DNA of 64,000 nt, from assembly GCF_014898055.3 (NCBI RefSeq), contig NW_023601212.1, forward strand, positions 37,498,329 to 37,562,328. The letters are read 5' to 3'. This DNA comes from Talpa occidentalis (lineage: Eukaryota > Chordata > Mammalia > Eulipotyphla > Talpidae). The notes beneath the pieces are model-generated. The model did not search any database. It was not told where the DNA came from and saw only the letters and a list, made by a program, of their open reading frames with translations. This document shows, piece after piece, positions 26,301-40,100 of this stretch. The position numbers and the translations under genes were made by a program. The first letter of the stretch is position 1, and every line of letters starts with the position of its first letter.

Positions 26301-29300
26301 CCCTCCTAGGACCTTGTCTCAGACATCACGTAGCCTCACCTCTGCTGTATTCCCACGGTTAGATGCAAATCTCTAAGTTAGGTCCACAAACAAGGAAATG
26401 GAGTCAGGCTTCACCTTTTAAGAGAGGCGTGTTGGAGAGTGGGCAGGGCTCCCCAGTTGGTATCTGCCCCCGGCCCTGGTCACCACATCTCCTCAGCCCC
26501 GAGGCGCTCTGGGGCAGGGCTGTGGCCAGCGCCTGCATTGCTGAGCCAGCCAGGGGAGGATGGCTAGATCCCACGCGCAGGACTCCTGGGTCCCTAATTG
26601 TTGGGGTCTGAGAGAGATCTAAGAGATGGATCTTTTACAGCCAGAGCCTGAGAGGGTGGAGGCCTGTTTTGCTCTAGCTATGTTCTGGGTAGATTGTTCA
26701 TGAAGGTGTTGAAGTTAGTCATTGCTCATAATTAGATTCTTAGAAACTAAAAATGTAACTCAGAATTTTAAAAAATTGATAAGTGAATGAACTAGCAGTA
26801 TTGACATCAAGACTGAATGAAAGTCATCAACATAATGTGGAGTAGGAATAATTCATCAACATAACGTGGAGTAGAAATAAAATGAAGTGAAAATAGAAGG
26901 AAAACTATGCTAATTCAGAATGGTGGCTTTTTAAGGGGACCATAGCTGAGGAGGGGCACACACCTGGGGACTTAATCAGGATGGTGAGAAAACTGATGTT
27001 TGTATTTTTCTCTGTACCTTTTTGTGTGCCTTCAGTATTAAGAACTGTGAGAGACTCTTGATTATTTAAATTTTAGCTCCAACTTTTGGCAGTAAGTGTA
27101 TGCATTTCTTAATTGATGGTGATTTTAGTGCAGTGAAGGGAATCAGTGGTAAATACCAAATTGCTACCCAAGAGATACAGCAGATGCTGGAAGTCAGGCA
27201 GATTTTCACCAGAAACAGGGACAAACCAGTGACAGACCACTTGGCCGGCTGATACCCCCAGACCTGTGCTGGGGCCTCTCACCCCCACATCAGACAGTGG
27301 TTTGCAGCCGTAACTTAACCTGAGTTTTCTCATCTGCAGACTGCAAGGGGCAAACCCACTTTTCAGGGCTACTGGAAACATCACAGGAAATTCTTTAAAC
27401 ATATGAAAGCCCGAGTGCGGTGACTGGCTCCGGCAGCTCTTCCTGCTGCTCTGACTCCCACAGATCACAGCTGTCCTTGTTCTGGTTTCCCGTCTTCAAA
27501 CAAGTTGGCTATTTTTAATACCTGCAAAGTTTGCCTTTTTTCTTTAGTCTTGCAAAGAAAATGCTGGTATTAAATATTCAGTCTTCTAGTGTGCACGATG
27601 AATTAAAATTCTTTCCAAATATAGGGGAACCAAATAAGGGATCAAGAAAAAACAACAATGATAAATAAATAATCAAATAAATAAAACAAAATTAGCAGGC
27701 AACTATAAATCAGAAACATTCTGCAAGGGAGGGGGAGGTAGAGGAATCAAAACGGGAGAGAAGAGCACAAGGGACTATGGTGATGGTTCATGGGTGAGTT
27801 GTTAGTGGGAATTTTACAGGGACTACACCTGAGAGGAGAAAACAAACAAGCATACATTGCACAAAAATGAACAATGATGTAAATATGTATATATAAACAT
27901 ATTTTAAAAATTAAATAAAATCCTTTCTGAGTAGATACTAAACTGTTCACTTGTCATCTGCAGGGGTTTCTTTCTGCTGATGTTTGAGCAGGTGGGTTTT
28001 TTGTTTTTCTGCTCGAGTCTCCCTTTGCTGTGGTGCTTCGAGCTTGTTGAAGACTGATTCTTACACTGCACGTGATGCGTGATTATTCTCCATGTTCGGG
28101 CAGAAAACTGGTGATGGAGGGACAGCCCCACCTGCTCTAGTAATGCTGCTTCAAAGTTCAAAGTATTTCAGACATCTTTCCTCACACAGGTTCGCCCTGC
28201 TGGAGCAAAAGAATGATACTCAGAGTCTGAAAAGCTTTTTCGATGTATTTTTCGATGGCGACAGACTGGCAGTGTTTCCTTATATGTGGGTTTGGGGAAT
28301 ATGTGGTGGCAGGAGTGTTTGCTTACCCAGCAGGGGTTTGGTGTATGTCTGGACTAATTCTGAGAATGTCCGTGTTGTTTGTTCCTACCTAAAATCTTTC
28401 GTTCGCTTGCTCCTAGCCAGCAGCCTGGTCAGGTCAGCCCTGGGACATTGACGCTTGGCTGTGCTGTCCCAAATTTGAGGGTGCTGCGGCCTTAGTGTCA
28501 CCTCTACTAACAGCCTGGAGTAGAACCGAAGCTACAGGGTTTCTCCGACTCAGTCCTAAAACGCCATTCACTCCCGTCTTACCTTTGGAGGCTCTTGCTC
28601 TTGAGTAAGCCCGGGTGACAGAGGCCACAGCTGCATGTGGGTCTCTTGCTCAGGTACAGCCTGTGCCAGTCACCGTATCTGTGAGGGAGCCCTCAGGGTG
28701 ACTCCGGCTCTAGCCAACAGCTGACTCAATTGTGTGAGAATCTGAATGGAGACTGCGCCCTGTCCACCCTCAGAACCATGCCAAATAATAATGAAATGCT
28801 ACTTGTCGTTTAAAGCCACTAAGTTTGGTGGTGACTTATGCAGAAATACATCTAAATGCACTGCATACGTTACCTTCCAGTGAAATACATCAGTGTTTAT
28901 GACTGGAACCTTTCTCTTCAGTTTCTGTCTGCCCTGGGCAGCAGCTTGTGGCTCGGTTTGTCTGAGACCAGGAAACTTGGTCAGGGCATCCCCGTGTGCT
29001 GCCACGTGACCCGATGTACTAGAATGCGCGAGACGTGAGGTTTCTGTCTTTGTGCTGCTATGGAACTCATATTTCTGATAAATTCTGTATCATGCGATTC
29101 CTCTCAAAATGATGAAAACACTGTGTTTGTAATTTTTAAATGTTTTAGCGAGTATAATTTGCATACCATAAGTTTATCCCTTCACAGTACACAAGTCAGT
29201 GATTTTCAGTTACAGAATTGTACATGCGACCAAATCCAGGACACTGTTATCACTCCTAAGAGAAAACCCACGCCCATTAGCATCCTTCCCCACTCCTCTC

Positions 29301-32300
29301 CCTAGAAAACATTGCTCCACTCTCTGTCTCTGTGGATGTGCCTGTGGACTTTATAGGAATGAAAAACTACTACATGGGACTATGTCTGGCTTCTTCACAG
29401 AATATCTTAAGGTTCATACACATGACCTGTCAGCATCTCGTGGACTGTCCAAAGATTCTCTTACGACGCAATAATAAAGCAAAAAACTAAATTTTAAAAA
29501 GGGGTTGAAATGTTTATCTGAACATTTCTCCAAGAAAGAACTACAGATGGCCAGTAAGCACACAACAGATAGTCAACATCATTGTCATGTGAGGCGTGCA
29601 AACCAAAACTACAAGAAATCACTTCATATCCACCAGGGTGAATTTATTTTTTAAAATGGATAGTAACAAGTGTTGTAAGATGTAGAGGAACTGGAACACT
29701 CGTGTTGATGGTGGGATTGTAAGATGATGAAGCCACTTTAGAAAACAGTTGGACAATTCCTGAAAATGTTCAACAGCAGAGTTATCATGTGACCAGCTAT
29801 TGCACACCAAAGTACACGGCCAAGAGAATTGAAAACATGTGTCCACACAAAAACTTGGACAAGGTAGTAGGATTCTCAGATAAACCCACACATCTATCAA
29901 TGGATAAATGTAGAAACCAAATGTGGTATATTCATTTACTGGAATATTATTTCAACAACTTTGTCTAGTTCATTGATTTTGGACATGTTCCTCTATCTCC
30001 CCATTTTCCCGGAATCTCTGTTTGCTTCTATCCTCAACTGCTCTACCTCTCTGGTCTGTAGGAGTGACCTTGTATAGTGCTGTCCAGTGGGGTCTGGGAG
30101 CATGGCCACACTGGGCTTGGTGCTACGTGACCTCCCGCTGTGTCCATGTGATGCGGCATGTGGGCTGGCGGTCCAGCTGGCTTGGTGCAGTGGGCCCTGC
30201 TGGTCAGGATGCAGTGCTACTGTGCAGGTGGCTGGAATTTCCGGCACTTCCTGGCCCCACACTTGGGGCAGCACATGGCAGTGGGGGGCACTGGGCTGGT
30301 GCAACATGTGGTGGAGCTGTCAGCAGGGCTCATCCAAAGTCCCTACTAGGTTGTGCCCAGGGTTCTCAGATGACACCCTGGGGCACAGGATTTGCAAGGT
30401 TCCTTGAAGTCAGTCTGGTGCCCACCAACATTTCCCACCCAGGATGGTCCCAAAAGCTTTCAACCTCTCAGGCAGACATACTGAGAGTGGTGACTTGGGT
30501 TTCCTTCACTGAGGATTCAGGCACAATATAGCCAGGTCCTATGGTGAGGGGGAATATTTGCAGAGTCCTCAAAGGACAAGGTCTCAGTTCCCTGTAGTTT
30601 CTAGAATCTCCAGGGTGTTTTTCCCACTAGCCCTCCATGGTGAGGCTTTAGGTTGTCACACCTGCTATGCAGAATTGAAAGGTTGGGGTGCCTGATGGCA
30701 GGGAACCACCCTCCCTGCTCCCCAAGGAAAACTTATGCAAATTTAAAGTCCCAACCTGAAAATCCACACCTGGGGTTGGGAAGGTTCCTCTGTGGAGGCA
30801 AATCTCTCTGTCCTACCTGTCTCAGTACAGCCATTTTATTCTTTGTTGTGAGAGCCCTGTGTCTGGTTTTTAGGTCTCTCTCCTTGTAAATTATTCCACA
30901 CATACTGTAGATTTATTTTGACCAAGGAAGCTGAGTCTAGTTCCTCCTACACCACCATCTTGAATCCATCTTTTTTTTTTTTTTTGGCTGAGTAGTATTT
31001 CGTTGTGCATGTACCCCATGTCTTTATACATACATCCATCATTGGACACGGAGGTTATTTCCTCATCTTGACTATTTTAAAATGTTACAATTTAAATGTT
31101 TTCCATTTCTCCATATCCCCACCGACACTTGTTATTTCTTGCCTTTTGATTATAGCCATTCTAACAGGTGTAAAGTGGTAGCTCATTGTGATGTTGAGTC
31201 CCTGATAAGTGGCCTTGAGCATCTTTCCATGTATCTGTTGGTACATGAATGCATGTCTTTGTTAGAAAAATGTATCTGGGGCCTCCCCTGATGGCGCAGC
31301 GGTTGAGCGCGGCGCGCGAGGCTGCCCGCAGCCTCTGCAGCGCCAGTTCGTTACCCGGCTGCCAGCGAGGGTCCCACAAAAAAAAAATATATATATATAT
31401 ATATATACACATATATATATATATTTTTAGATCCTCTGCCCATTTTTTAAAAGATTTATTTATTTATACAAGAACGGGGTACAGGCCAGAGGCGCTAGAG
31501 GGTAAGAGAATTCACCAGAGACAGAGCGGGGAGTAGAACAGGCAGATGACCGAAAACAGTGCTGAGGGGATCAGCGGGCGAGACAGGAGAGGTCTGCTGC
31601 GCCATGTGGCTCTCTCCCTGGCCGGCCAGGAATCGAACCCGCACTGCAGAGACTGCAGACAGCTTCACAGCGCTGCGCTCAACCCACTGTGCCACCTGGG
31701 AGGCCCTACCCATTTTTAATTGGATTATTTTGGGATTTTGTTACTGAGTTTTGTTTTTATATTCTTTAGATACTAACCTCTAACTGGATATATGATTTTT
31801 AAAGTTTTATTCTATTCAGTAGGTCATTTTTCATTTTGTTGAGGTTTCCTTTGCTATGCAGAAGCTTTTCAGTTTGATGTGTTTGCCCTTGTATAATGTC
31901 ATATTGTTTTCTTTGCTTTTGGTATCATCTCCAGAACAATGTTAACTTGCTTAGTTTGTGTTTTCTTCCAGGAGGTTTTGTGGTTTCAGGTCTAGCATTC
32001 AGGTCTTTAATCCATTTTGCCATTATTCTGTGTATGTAGAATCATTGTCTAGTTTCATTCTTTTGCATGAAGCTTTCCAGTTTTCTCAGCACTATTTATG
32101 GAACTGTTTTTTTCCTTATATTTTCTTACCTCATGTGTGTAAATTAATTGCCTATATATGCATGATTTATTTCTGGACTCTGTTCTAGTCCATTGATCTA
32201 TTTTTGTGCCTGTACCATATAGTGTGTTGGTTGCTGTAGCTTTGTAGTATGGTTTGATTATCAGGGAGCATAATATCTCCAGATTTGTTGTTCTTTCTCA

Positions 32301-35300
32301 GAATTGCTTTGTCTATTTGGGGCATTTAGTGGTTGCATACATATTTGAATTGTTTGTAGTATTTCTGTGGAAAATGCTACCGGACTTTTTACAGGGATTG
32401 CACTGTATCTGTATATTTCTTTGAGTACATAGACATTTTAATCTTTCTCTTTTTAGGTTACTAAATCTATTCCTAAACCTCATCTCATTGTCATTTTAGT
32501 AGAAGCCTCATTGAGCTCATTCCATATTCACACCTTGAAGGGGAGATAGTGCTGGTATGAAATATATTGAGTAAAAAGAGTAGTTAAGGACTATTTAAGA
32601 TTAGGAGAGATCTGGAAGTTTCTACTCCTAGGCCTCCATAGGCAGCTTTATGTGCTGTAGGGGAAATACATTGAATAAAACCAGTGCTAAAACAAAGAAG
32701 AAAAATTCATTGAGCACCTCCTCAGTAGCAGGCACTGTGCTAATTGGCCAAACACCAGTTATCACCATTTGTCTTCCTAAACTGTGGTGAGATCCCTGTT
32801 TCACAGTCGAGAAAGGACAGTGAATCTCAGAGAGGGTAACTTCTCTACGGAAACCCAGCAAGTAAATGGTTGAGCTGGTCCAGAGCTTAAGCTCAGCCCC
32901 ACCATGCCTGGAAAACATCACCAGAACTTGGTAAAGAAATGAGTTCAATAAATGGAAGCTTCTAATTATCATAGAAAAATTGGACTCTCGCCACATAACA
33001 GGAATATAAAGCTGACTGGACTGTCTTGAGCTCTTTCTTTATGAACAGTCTTTGTCTTACTCTTCTTTTTCTCGTGGAGGTTGCAGCTGCTGGGAAGGAA
33101 GGTACAGAGAGGCCTTAATTACAGCCCTTCAGTCACTTTCCCGTCATTATGTTTGTTGAAACCAGGAGTTAGGATTGAGAAATTCTTCTCTCTGATTGAA
33201 ATCTACAGATTATCCCGAGCTTTATTAACAGGTTTGGAAGTAGTTTAACAAGTATTGACTGGCTTTGTCTTACAGTGATGAGTTCCAAAGATCCATCAAG
33301 GAAGCTGCTCAGCACCACCCAGATGAATGTGGTGGCACATCTGCTTATAAAGAAAAAACTAAGCCTGAGTGCATTCCTTTTCTCAGGCTGCTTCCTTCTG
33401 AGGACAGGGGCAAAGCTGTTTCCTGCCTCTGGCCTGTAAGCATCTTCCTGTCTTCAAATCTCCCCATTCGTAAGGCCCATGCAAATGACCTCCATCTAAC
33501 TTGATGACTGTAAAGATGTTATCTCCAAATTAGGTCACACCCCGAAGTACTGCAGGTTAGGATTCCAACTCTGGGACTTGGGAGGGGATACAGTTTACCT
33601 TTAGCACTGAAGTCAAACATTATGTTACATACACCCCTACCCTGGTGGCTCTACCACCCACCTACACTAGCTAAGGTGTTGAGAGAATGTCAATTTACTG
33701 CATTGTGTTGCATTTAGCAAAGCATCTGCCCCTTTCAGAATAAAACCAAAATAATGAAGCTCTAAGGTGCTTCAGAGTGGAATTTCTCCCTTCTGCCAGC
33801 CTGGGTCTGAGTCTGGCCTGGAGGCCTGCGGTGGGAAGCTGACAGTGTAGGCTTCCTCCTTACTCTGCCTTTTTCCCCCTCCCTAATGCTGTTTTTGACC
33901 CTACAGAATCAGGCCTGAGGAGAAGCCAGTTGGGGGAAGGCTGGATGTTTCTGGCATAGGCACCCTCTGGAGGGTCAGTGTTGTTGTTGGTGGTAGGTTC
34001 TGGGAGGCCTGCTGGCCAGGGTTCCCCACTTAATGCCTGTGATGCACAGGGGTGTCTCTCCATGGTCCCTGTCCCTATACTCCCCAGGCTCCTAGCCCTT
34101 TTTGTTCTACCTTGTGCTAGTTATCTTCAGCCCGCTATGCCAGATTCTCTTGGAAAACAGATTTTTTAAACACTTACTGAGATGTAATTTATATACCAAA
34201 CCTGCATATATTAGAGTTTGGTGAATTTGGACATACGTACACACCTTGTAGACCACCCCCACATTCAAGGTAATAAACATCCATCATCTCCAACTTTCCT
34301 GTTTCTTCAGGTTTTGTTTTGTTCTATGTGAGTGTGATTAGAACTTAACATTAAGTTTGCATGTATTATTTTAATCTCTAGAATTTACTTGTTTTGCATA
34401 ACTGAAACTTTATACCTATTGAACAAAAATTCCGTTTTCTCCTCCCAGTCTACTCTCTGCTTCCAGGAGTTTCACTCTCTTGATAGCTCATGTAAGATGT
34501 GCTGCTGTTCTCCTGTGACTGGTTTATTTCATTTAGCATAGTGTCCTCCAGGTTCATCCATGGTGCTGTATAATGACAAGATTCCATTCCTTTTTTAGGC
34601 TAATAATGTTTCGTTGTGTGTCTATGTCACATGTTTTTACCAATTCACCCATGAATCAAAACATCCACTTAGGTTATTCCCATGTTTTGCTACTGAAATG
34701 TGTAAACTGAACATTGGAATGCAGATACCTCATCAAGATAATGATGGCAGTTCTCTTGGATCTATACCAAGAAACAGGATTGCTGGGCCATATGGTAGTT
34801 TTATATTTTTAATTTTTTGGGGGACCTCTGTACTGTTTTTCATAGTGGCTGTACCAGTTTACATAGACTCTAACTATGCACAAGCGTTCCTTTTCTTCAT
34901 ATTGTCTCTAGCACACGTTATCTTTCATCACTGATAATAGACATCTAACAGGTAAGAATGGACATCTCAGTGTGGTTTTGATTTACATTTCCTGGTGAGT
35001 GAGGCTTAACAGCTTTTCATATACTTCAGTCATTCTGTATGTCTTCTTTGGAGAAATGTAAATAAAGTCCTTTGTGCCTTAAAAATCTTTTTTTCAACAT
35101 TGATACAACTTTAGTTTCCAGCTGTGCATCACTGTAAATCAACGTCTGTATATACTGTATTCACCACTGAAAATCCAACTCCATTCTTCACCATATGGTT
35201 GTCCTCTTTTACCATTTACTCACCCCTTTTCCCCCTTCACTTCTGTAACCACTAATTAGACTAAAGAATTATTTTTATTTCATTAATTCTTTTGTTATTT

Positions 35301-37064
35301 ACCACGTAAGAATGTAGTCATACGGTGTTTGTCTTCCTTTGTCTGACTTAATTTCATTAAGCATAATACCCTCTAGGTCATTCCATGTTGTTGCTGAATG
35401 CAAGGGTTCGTCTCTCTTTTTTTTTAAAGATTTATTTATTTATTGATACAAGCAGTGTGTATAGCCTGAAGCGCGGGAGGGTGAGAGAATTCACCAGAGC
35501 CAGAGTGGGGAGCAGAGCAGGCAGAAGGATCGAAGCACACTGCTGAGGGGAGCAGCGGGAGGCAGGAGAGGTCTGCACGCCATGCGGGACCCTCCTCCGG
35601 TGGCCGGGGAGCAGCCGGGGATTGAACCAGTGCTGCAGAGGCTGCGGGCAGCTTCGCAACCCAGCGCTCAACCGCTGCGCCACTGGGGAGGCCCTCGTCT
35701 CTCTTTTTAATAGCTGAGTAGTATTCCATTGTGTGCACACCACATCTTTATCCAGTCATCTGTCAGTAGGCACTCTGGCTGTTTCCAGTTTGAGTATTGT
35801 AAAGAGTGCTGTGATGAACATGAGGGGTGCATATTTCTTCGAATTAATGTTGTTATATGCTTCGGGTAAATACCCGTAAGTGGGATAATTGGCTCATATG
35901 GAATTTATATTTAATTTTATGGGAACTCTCCATACTGCTTTCCATAGTGGTTGTACCAAATTAACATCCCATAGGTATAAGGGTTCCCTTCTCTCTGCAC
36001 CCTTTCCAACAAGTTTCTTCTCTTTTGGATAATAGCCAGTAGGTATGAGGTGATACCTCATTATTTTGATTTGTATTTCCCTAATAATTACATGATGTAC
36101 ATTTTTTACAAGTACTGTTGACTTGGAGAAGAGTCTCTTCAGATCTGCTGCCCATTTTTCAAGTTGGATTACTTGTGTTGAGTTTTATGAGTTCTTCATA
36201 TGTTTTGGATATTAACCCTTATTGGATATAGGAAATGCAGACCTTTCCCCCCATTCAGTAGATTGCCTTTTCAATTTGATAAAAGTTGATCTAGTTCCAT
36301 TTGTTTCATTTTGTTCTCCTTGCTGTGTATCTCTAAAGCCAATGTCAAGGAGCATTTCACTCATTTTCTTCTGTCTTATGGTTTCAGCTCTTACATTCAA
36401 ATCTCTAACATATTTTTAACTTTTATGTATGGTGTGAGATACGGCTTAGTTTCATTCTTTCGCAGATGACTGTCCAGTTTTTCCATGATTTGTTTGCTTC
36501 TGTTTCTTTAATGTCTGAGTAAATGTCTTTAATGTTTGTCTATTTTGTTAATGTTTTCAAAGAACCAGCTTTTGCTTTCATTGAGGTTTTGAATTATCTT
36601 TTTTTTAAGGATTTATTTATGCATACAAGACTGGGGTACAGACCATTAGTGTGGGAGATGAGAGGATTTACCAGAGACAGAGTGGGGAACAGAACAGGCC
36701 GATCACACTACCGAGGAGAGCAACAGGCAAGACAGGAGAGGTCTGCTGGGCCATGTGGGTGGCTCCCTGGCCAGCTGGGGATCAAACTTGCACTGCAGAG
36801 GTTGTGGAAAGCGTCATGATGCTGTGCTTAACACCTTGCACCACCAGGGAGGCCCAAATTATCTTTTTTGATCTTTCTGCTTTATTATTTCCTTTTTTCT
36901 ACAAAATTTTGGCTTTTCTCTTTTGCTAGTTTTTTTTTTTTTTTTCTTTGAGTGCCCTGCTGACCCAATAGTTGTTTGGTAGTATGTTGTTTAGTCTCTC
37001 TCTATATATATGTGTGTGTATGTGTATGTATGTTTATATGCTCACATATATATATATATATATG

Positions 37065-37118
<54 letters not shown>

Positions 37119-40100
37119 TTTCCATCATGATCTGAAAAGATGCCTGATATGTCTTTATAAATGGCCAGTCTATGGTCTGTCCTTGAGAATATTTCACTTG
37201 AGAATAAGTGCACTTGAAAAAAAAATGTGTTTGGTCAAAATGCCCCTAGATATCTCTAAGTCCATCTCATCTAACTTGTTATTTCTGTCTGAATGGTGTG
37301 TTCATTGACAAAAGTGAGGTGTTGAAAGTCCCCTACTGTAACTGTTACTCTCCCTATCTCCCTTCTGCCTGACATTTGTATTAATAAACATTTTGGTGCT
37401 TTCATGTTGGGTGCATATAAATGTGTTTTCCTGCTTTATTGATCCCTGAATCATTATATAATGTCCATATTTATCTTTTACTCCCTTTGACTAAAGTCTA
37501 TTTTTATGTACATGTAGTGTTTCCTGGATTTAAGTCTGTGTTTGTCTTTATACCTTGAGTCTTTATAGATACACATAGTTGGGCTTTGCCTTTTAATCTA
37601 GCCAGGGGAGGTTATATTTTAAGGTCACCCCATCAAGGCTGTCTTCTGTGGGGCCTGATGTGGTTCATGGGAAATAAGCACCTTTGCTGTCAGTAGAAAT
37701 ATTCTGTTCCCACTGTAGCCTTTCACTCTGCAGCCATGGCATCTTACTGTAGAGGCACTTTTCAGGCTTGAATTAAATCCCAGTGTTGTACTGCTCACAT
37801 GCAGATGTTAGCCCTTCTCTTCAGGTGGTTTCCTCTTGAAGCCTTTCCAGCTTGGTCTGAGGTGGGAGCCAATGCTGTCTTTCCCTCCCTGGGCAGAAGT
37901 GGGAGTGGACAAACAGCACACTGACACTCTCCTATAACATACCCTCTTCCAGCCGGCACAGCTTCTTTTCATTTTTTTTACATTGAGATATAATTGATGT
38001 TTCACATGTTGTGAAATGACCACCACAGTAATAACATCCATCACCATGTAGGGTTAAAATGTTTTTAATCTAGTGATAAGAACTTTGAAGATCTGTTCTC
38101 TTAGCATCTTTCAAATACAGTTTTTAACTACACATCCTGTACATTCCATCCCCATGGCTTTATTTCATAGCTGCAAGTTTGTACCTTTTGACCCCTTTCA
38201 CCCATTCCATTTGCCCCCGCCATGACCACAACTTCTGCTTCTCAGAGGCTGTAGGAGACTGAGTGAGTGACATGGGCAATGGTGACTCCATGTAGTTTCT
38301 CTGAGGCATTTCTCATTGCAGCAGGAGAGGGGAGTAGGCTGTGTATTGAATCTAAAAGCAGCGTTATGTTCATTGTTTTACTCTGCAAAGATCAGTCTGT
38401 TCTAAAGAAAAAATACAAATGTGGGTTCTTTGCTGTATTTAATTTCATCACAGTAGAATTCATTTACTAGTTTAAAATGTGATTATTTCACTGTTTAATG
38501 TGTAGTATGTAGCTAAATAGAAAGCATTCAGAATTGAATAGATTTGTTCAAGTCATAGCATTTATATCATCTACTTGAATAATTACAATTTATTCTATGT
38601 AAAACATAAGTATTCTTTGGCCTTTTAAATAGATAATACACAGAAGAGACCACAAAATAAAGACACAAAAAAGGTAACAGAAATTTGAATTGTAAAAGCT
38701 GACATGCAGAAAAGCATTATTAAAACCAGCCTATTAAAGTGAAAGTAGATATTGATAGTCTTTCCAGATGCAAAATGATTGTGCAAGGTAATACGTTAGT
38801 TGCCTGTCTGGTGCAGGACAGCAGTGGTCGGGCGGGGAGCTGAAGGCCTTACACTAATCTCACTGCAGCAAATAAATGCTGAGACGAGTTATTTCTGTAT
38901 TTATTTCCATTAAAAAGACAAAAATAACATTTGTATTCCCCTAAACAGTGTATACCTATATACTAAATTATAAGAGCTAAAGTGCCTTCAGTGGTGTATA
39001 TAAGCTAAGCTGTGGAGTTACAAAGCTAGTCCAGTGTGAAACTGCACTAACACAGGAAGGGTCGCTTTCGGTCAGATGGCATACAGTTTATAAATAAAAA
39101 AACCTTTTTTCAAATAGCAAGGAAAATAGGATATTGATATGGTGAGTACCTGTTCCTTTTCATCTACATAAAATTTCAAACCAAAAAGGAAAAGTTCAAT
39201 TTGAGGTATGAAGGAGTTGATTTTTAAGTCGATCTCAGTAATTTTCCATACAAAGTTGGCTTTTGAAACTTTTTTCTTGAGGTTATGTTAGTTTAAACGC
39301 TACATGTGATTCAGATATATTTTTAAAGACTTCAGAAATAGTTTTAGAAATGTCCTTATCACTAGCCAGCCACATTGTATTTCGGCTAACTTCCTGGTAC
39401 ACTGTGGGAAGTTGGTTTTGCCCTCACCAGGAATAAATATCTCATATCCTACAGGGGATTAGAAACATGCAAAGGGTGTTGAAAGGATGTGGTAGAGAAA
39501 CTGCAAACATTTTAATTTTAAAATCCTTTGTCTATTCATTGAACTAGTATCTGACATGAAGTAGGGTGGAACATTCAGATGATTAAACTACTGTCCTGTA
39601 GTGAAGGAACTCGGTATTCTGGGTTTTCTCTCTTTCGTGTCTTCACAAAAATTCCTACCTTTACATGAATATAGTCTGGGTTCCAACTGAATGCTTTACC
39701 AGTGTCAGATTTTGTTGCCATACAGAGCAAAGTATTAATGGCTCCCTATCTTTCATTTTGCTGTATTTGTCAGACCTCTTTCTCATGTGTGGCCATGAAA
39801 GTCACAGTGAAGTGAGATTTTAATTTTCTCCAATTCTAATGTTTCTTGACATTATTGCAGGGAGTATTCCACCTGTGCCTGCCAACAACAACATGATGAC
39901 ACCATCAAATGCAATTTCTTTGAGATCACAGAACGGAACAGGCACCACTGAGAAACCATCAACAACTACAGTTTCCTCAGTTTCAAAGAACAAGACAAGC
40001 ACTACCAAACCTTCTACAACTTCATCCACAACTCCAGTTTCCTCAAAGAATGGAACTACCACCACCATGAAACCTGTAACACCATCTAGCACGACTTCAA

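Larger units (their letters stand above)
23247..29119. other. TMEM123: TMEM123 intron 2, middle part
   Basis: Unassigned sequence between the solo LTR and the L1 blocks, with a MIR piece at 25370, an old repeat at 26060 and an L1 3' end at 27640. A duplicated ATTCATCAACATAA(T/C)GTGGAGTAG unit is at 26825-26875. Confidence 0.5.
29961..32460 (-). mobile_element. Old antisense L1 (3' UTR and ORF2), with SINE insertions
   Basis: 30970-32460 is the complement of the end of L1 ORF2 ('gtagtatttcgttgtg', 'gctatgcagaagcttttcag', 'gttctagtccattgatcta'), cut by the SINEs at 31279 and 31444. 29961-30969 is GC-richer and probably its 3' UTR ('cctacaccaccatcttgaatcc'); that part is less certain. Confidence 0.65.
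34160..37620 (-). mobile_element. Antisense L1 remnants (3' UTR to ORF2), with SINE insertions
   Basis: Reads as the complement of L1: 3' UTR at 34160-34600, then ORF2-end blocks at 34600-35060, 35200-36540 and 36860-37560. At least two overlapping L1 copies are implied because the ORF2-end motif occurs twice (about 34600 and 35700). SINEs at 35417 and 36601 and the TA microsatellite near 37080 interrupt it. Open frames here are remnants. Confidence 0.78.

Noticed and set aside
30022..30531. 169-residue open frame, GC-rich, + strand
   Set aside because: Lies between L1 blocks in a probable antisense L1 3' UTR; low-complexity Gly/Trp/Cys-rich product, overlapping frames equally open.
37000..37114. 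CRISPR-like or other spaced repeat
   Set aside because: Simple dinucleotide microsatellite without spacers, in a mammalian genome.
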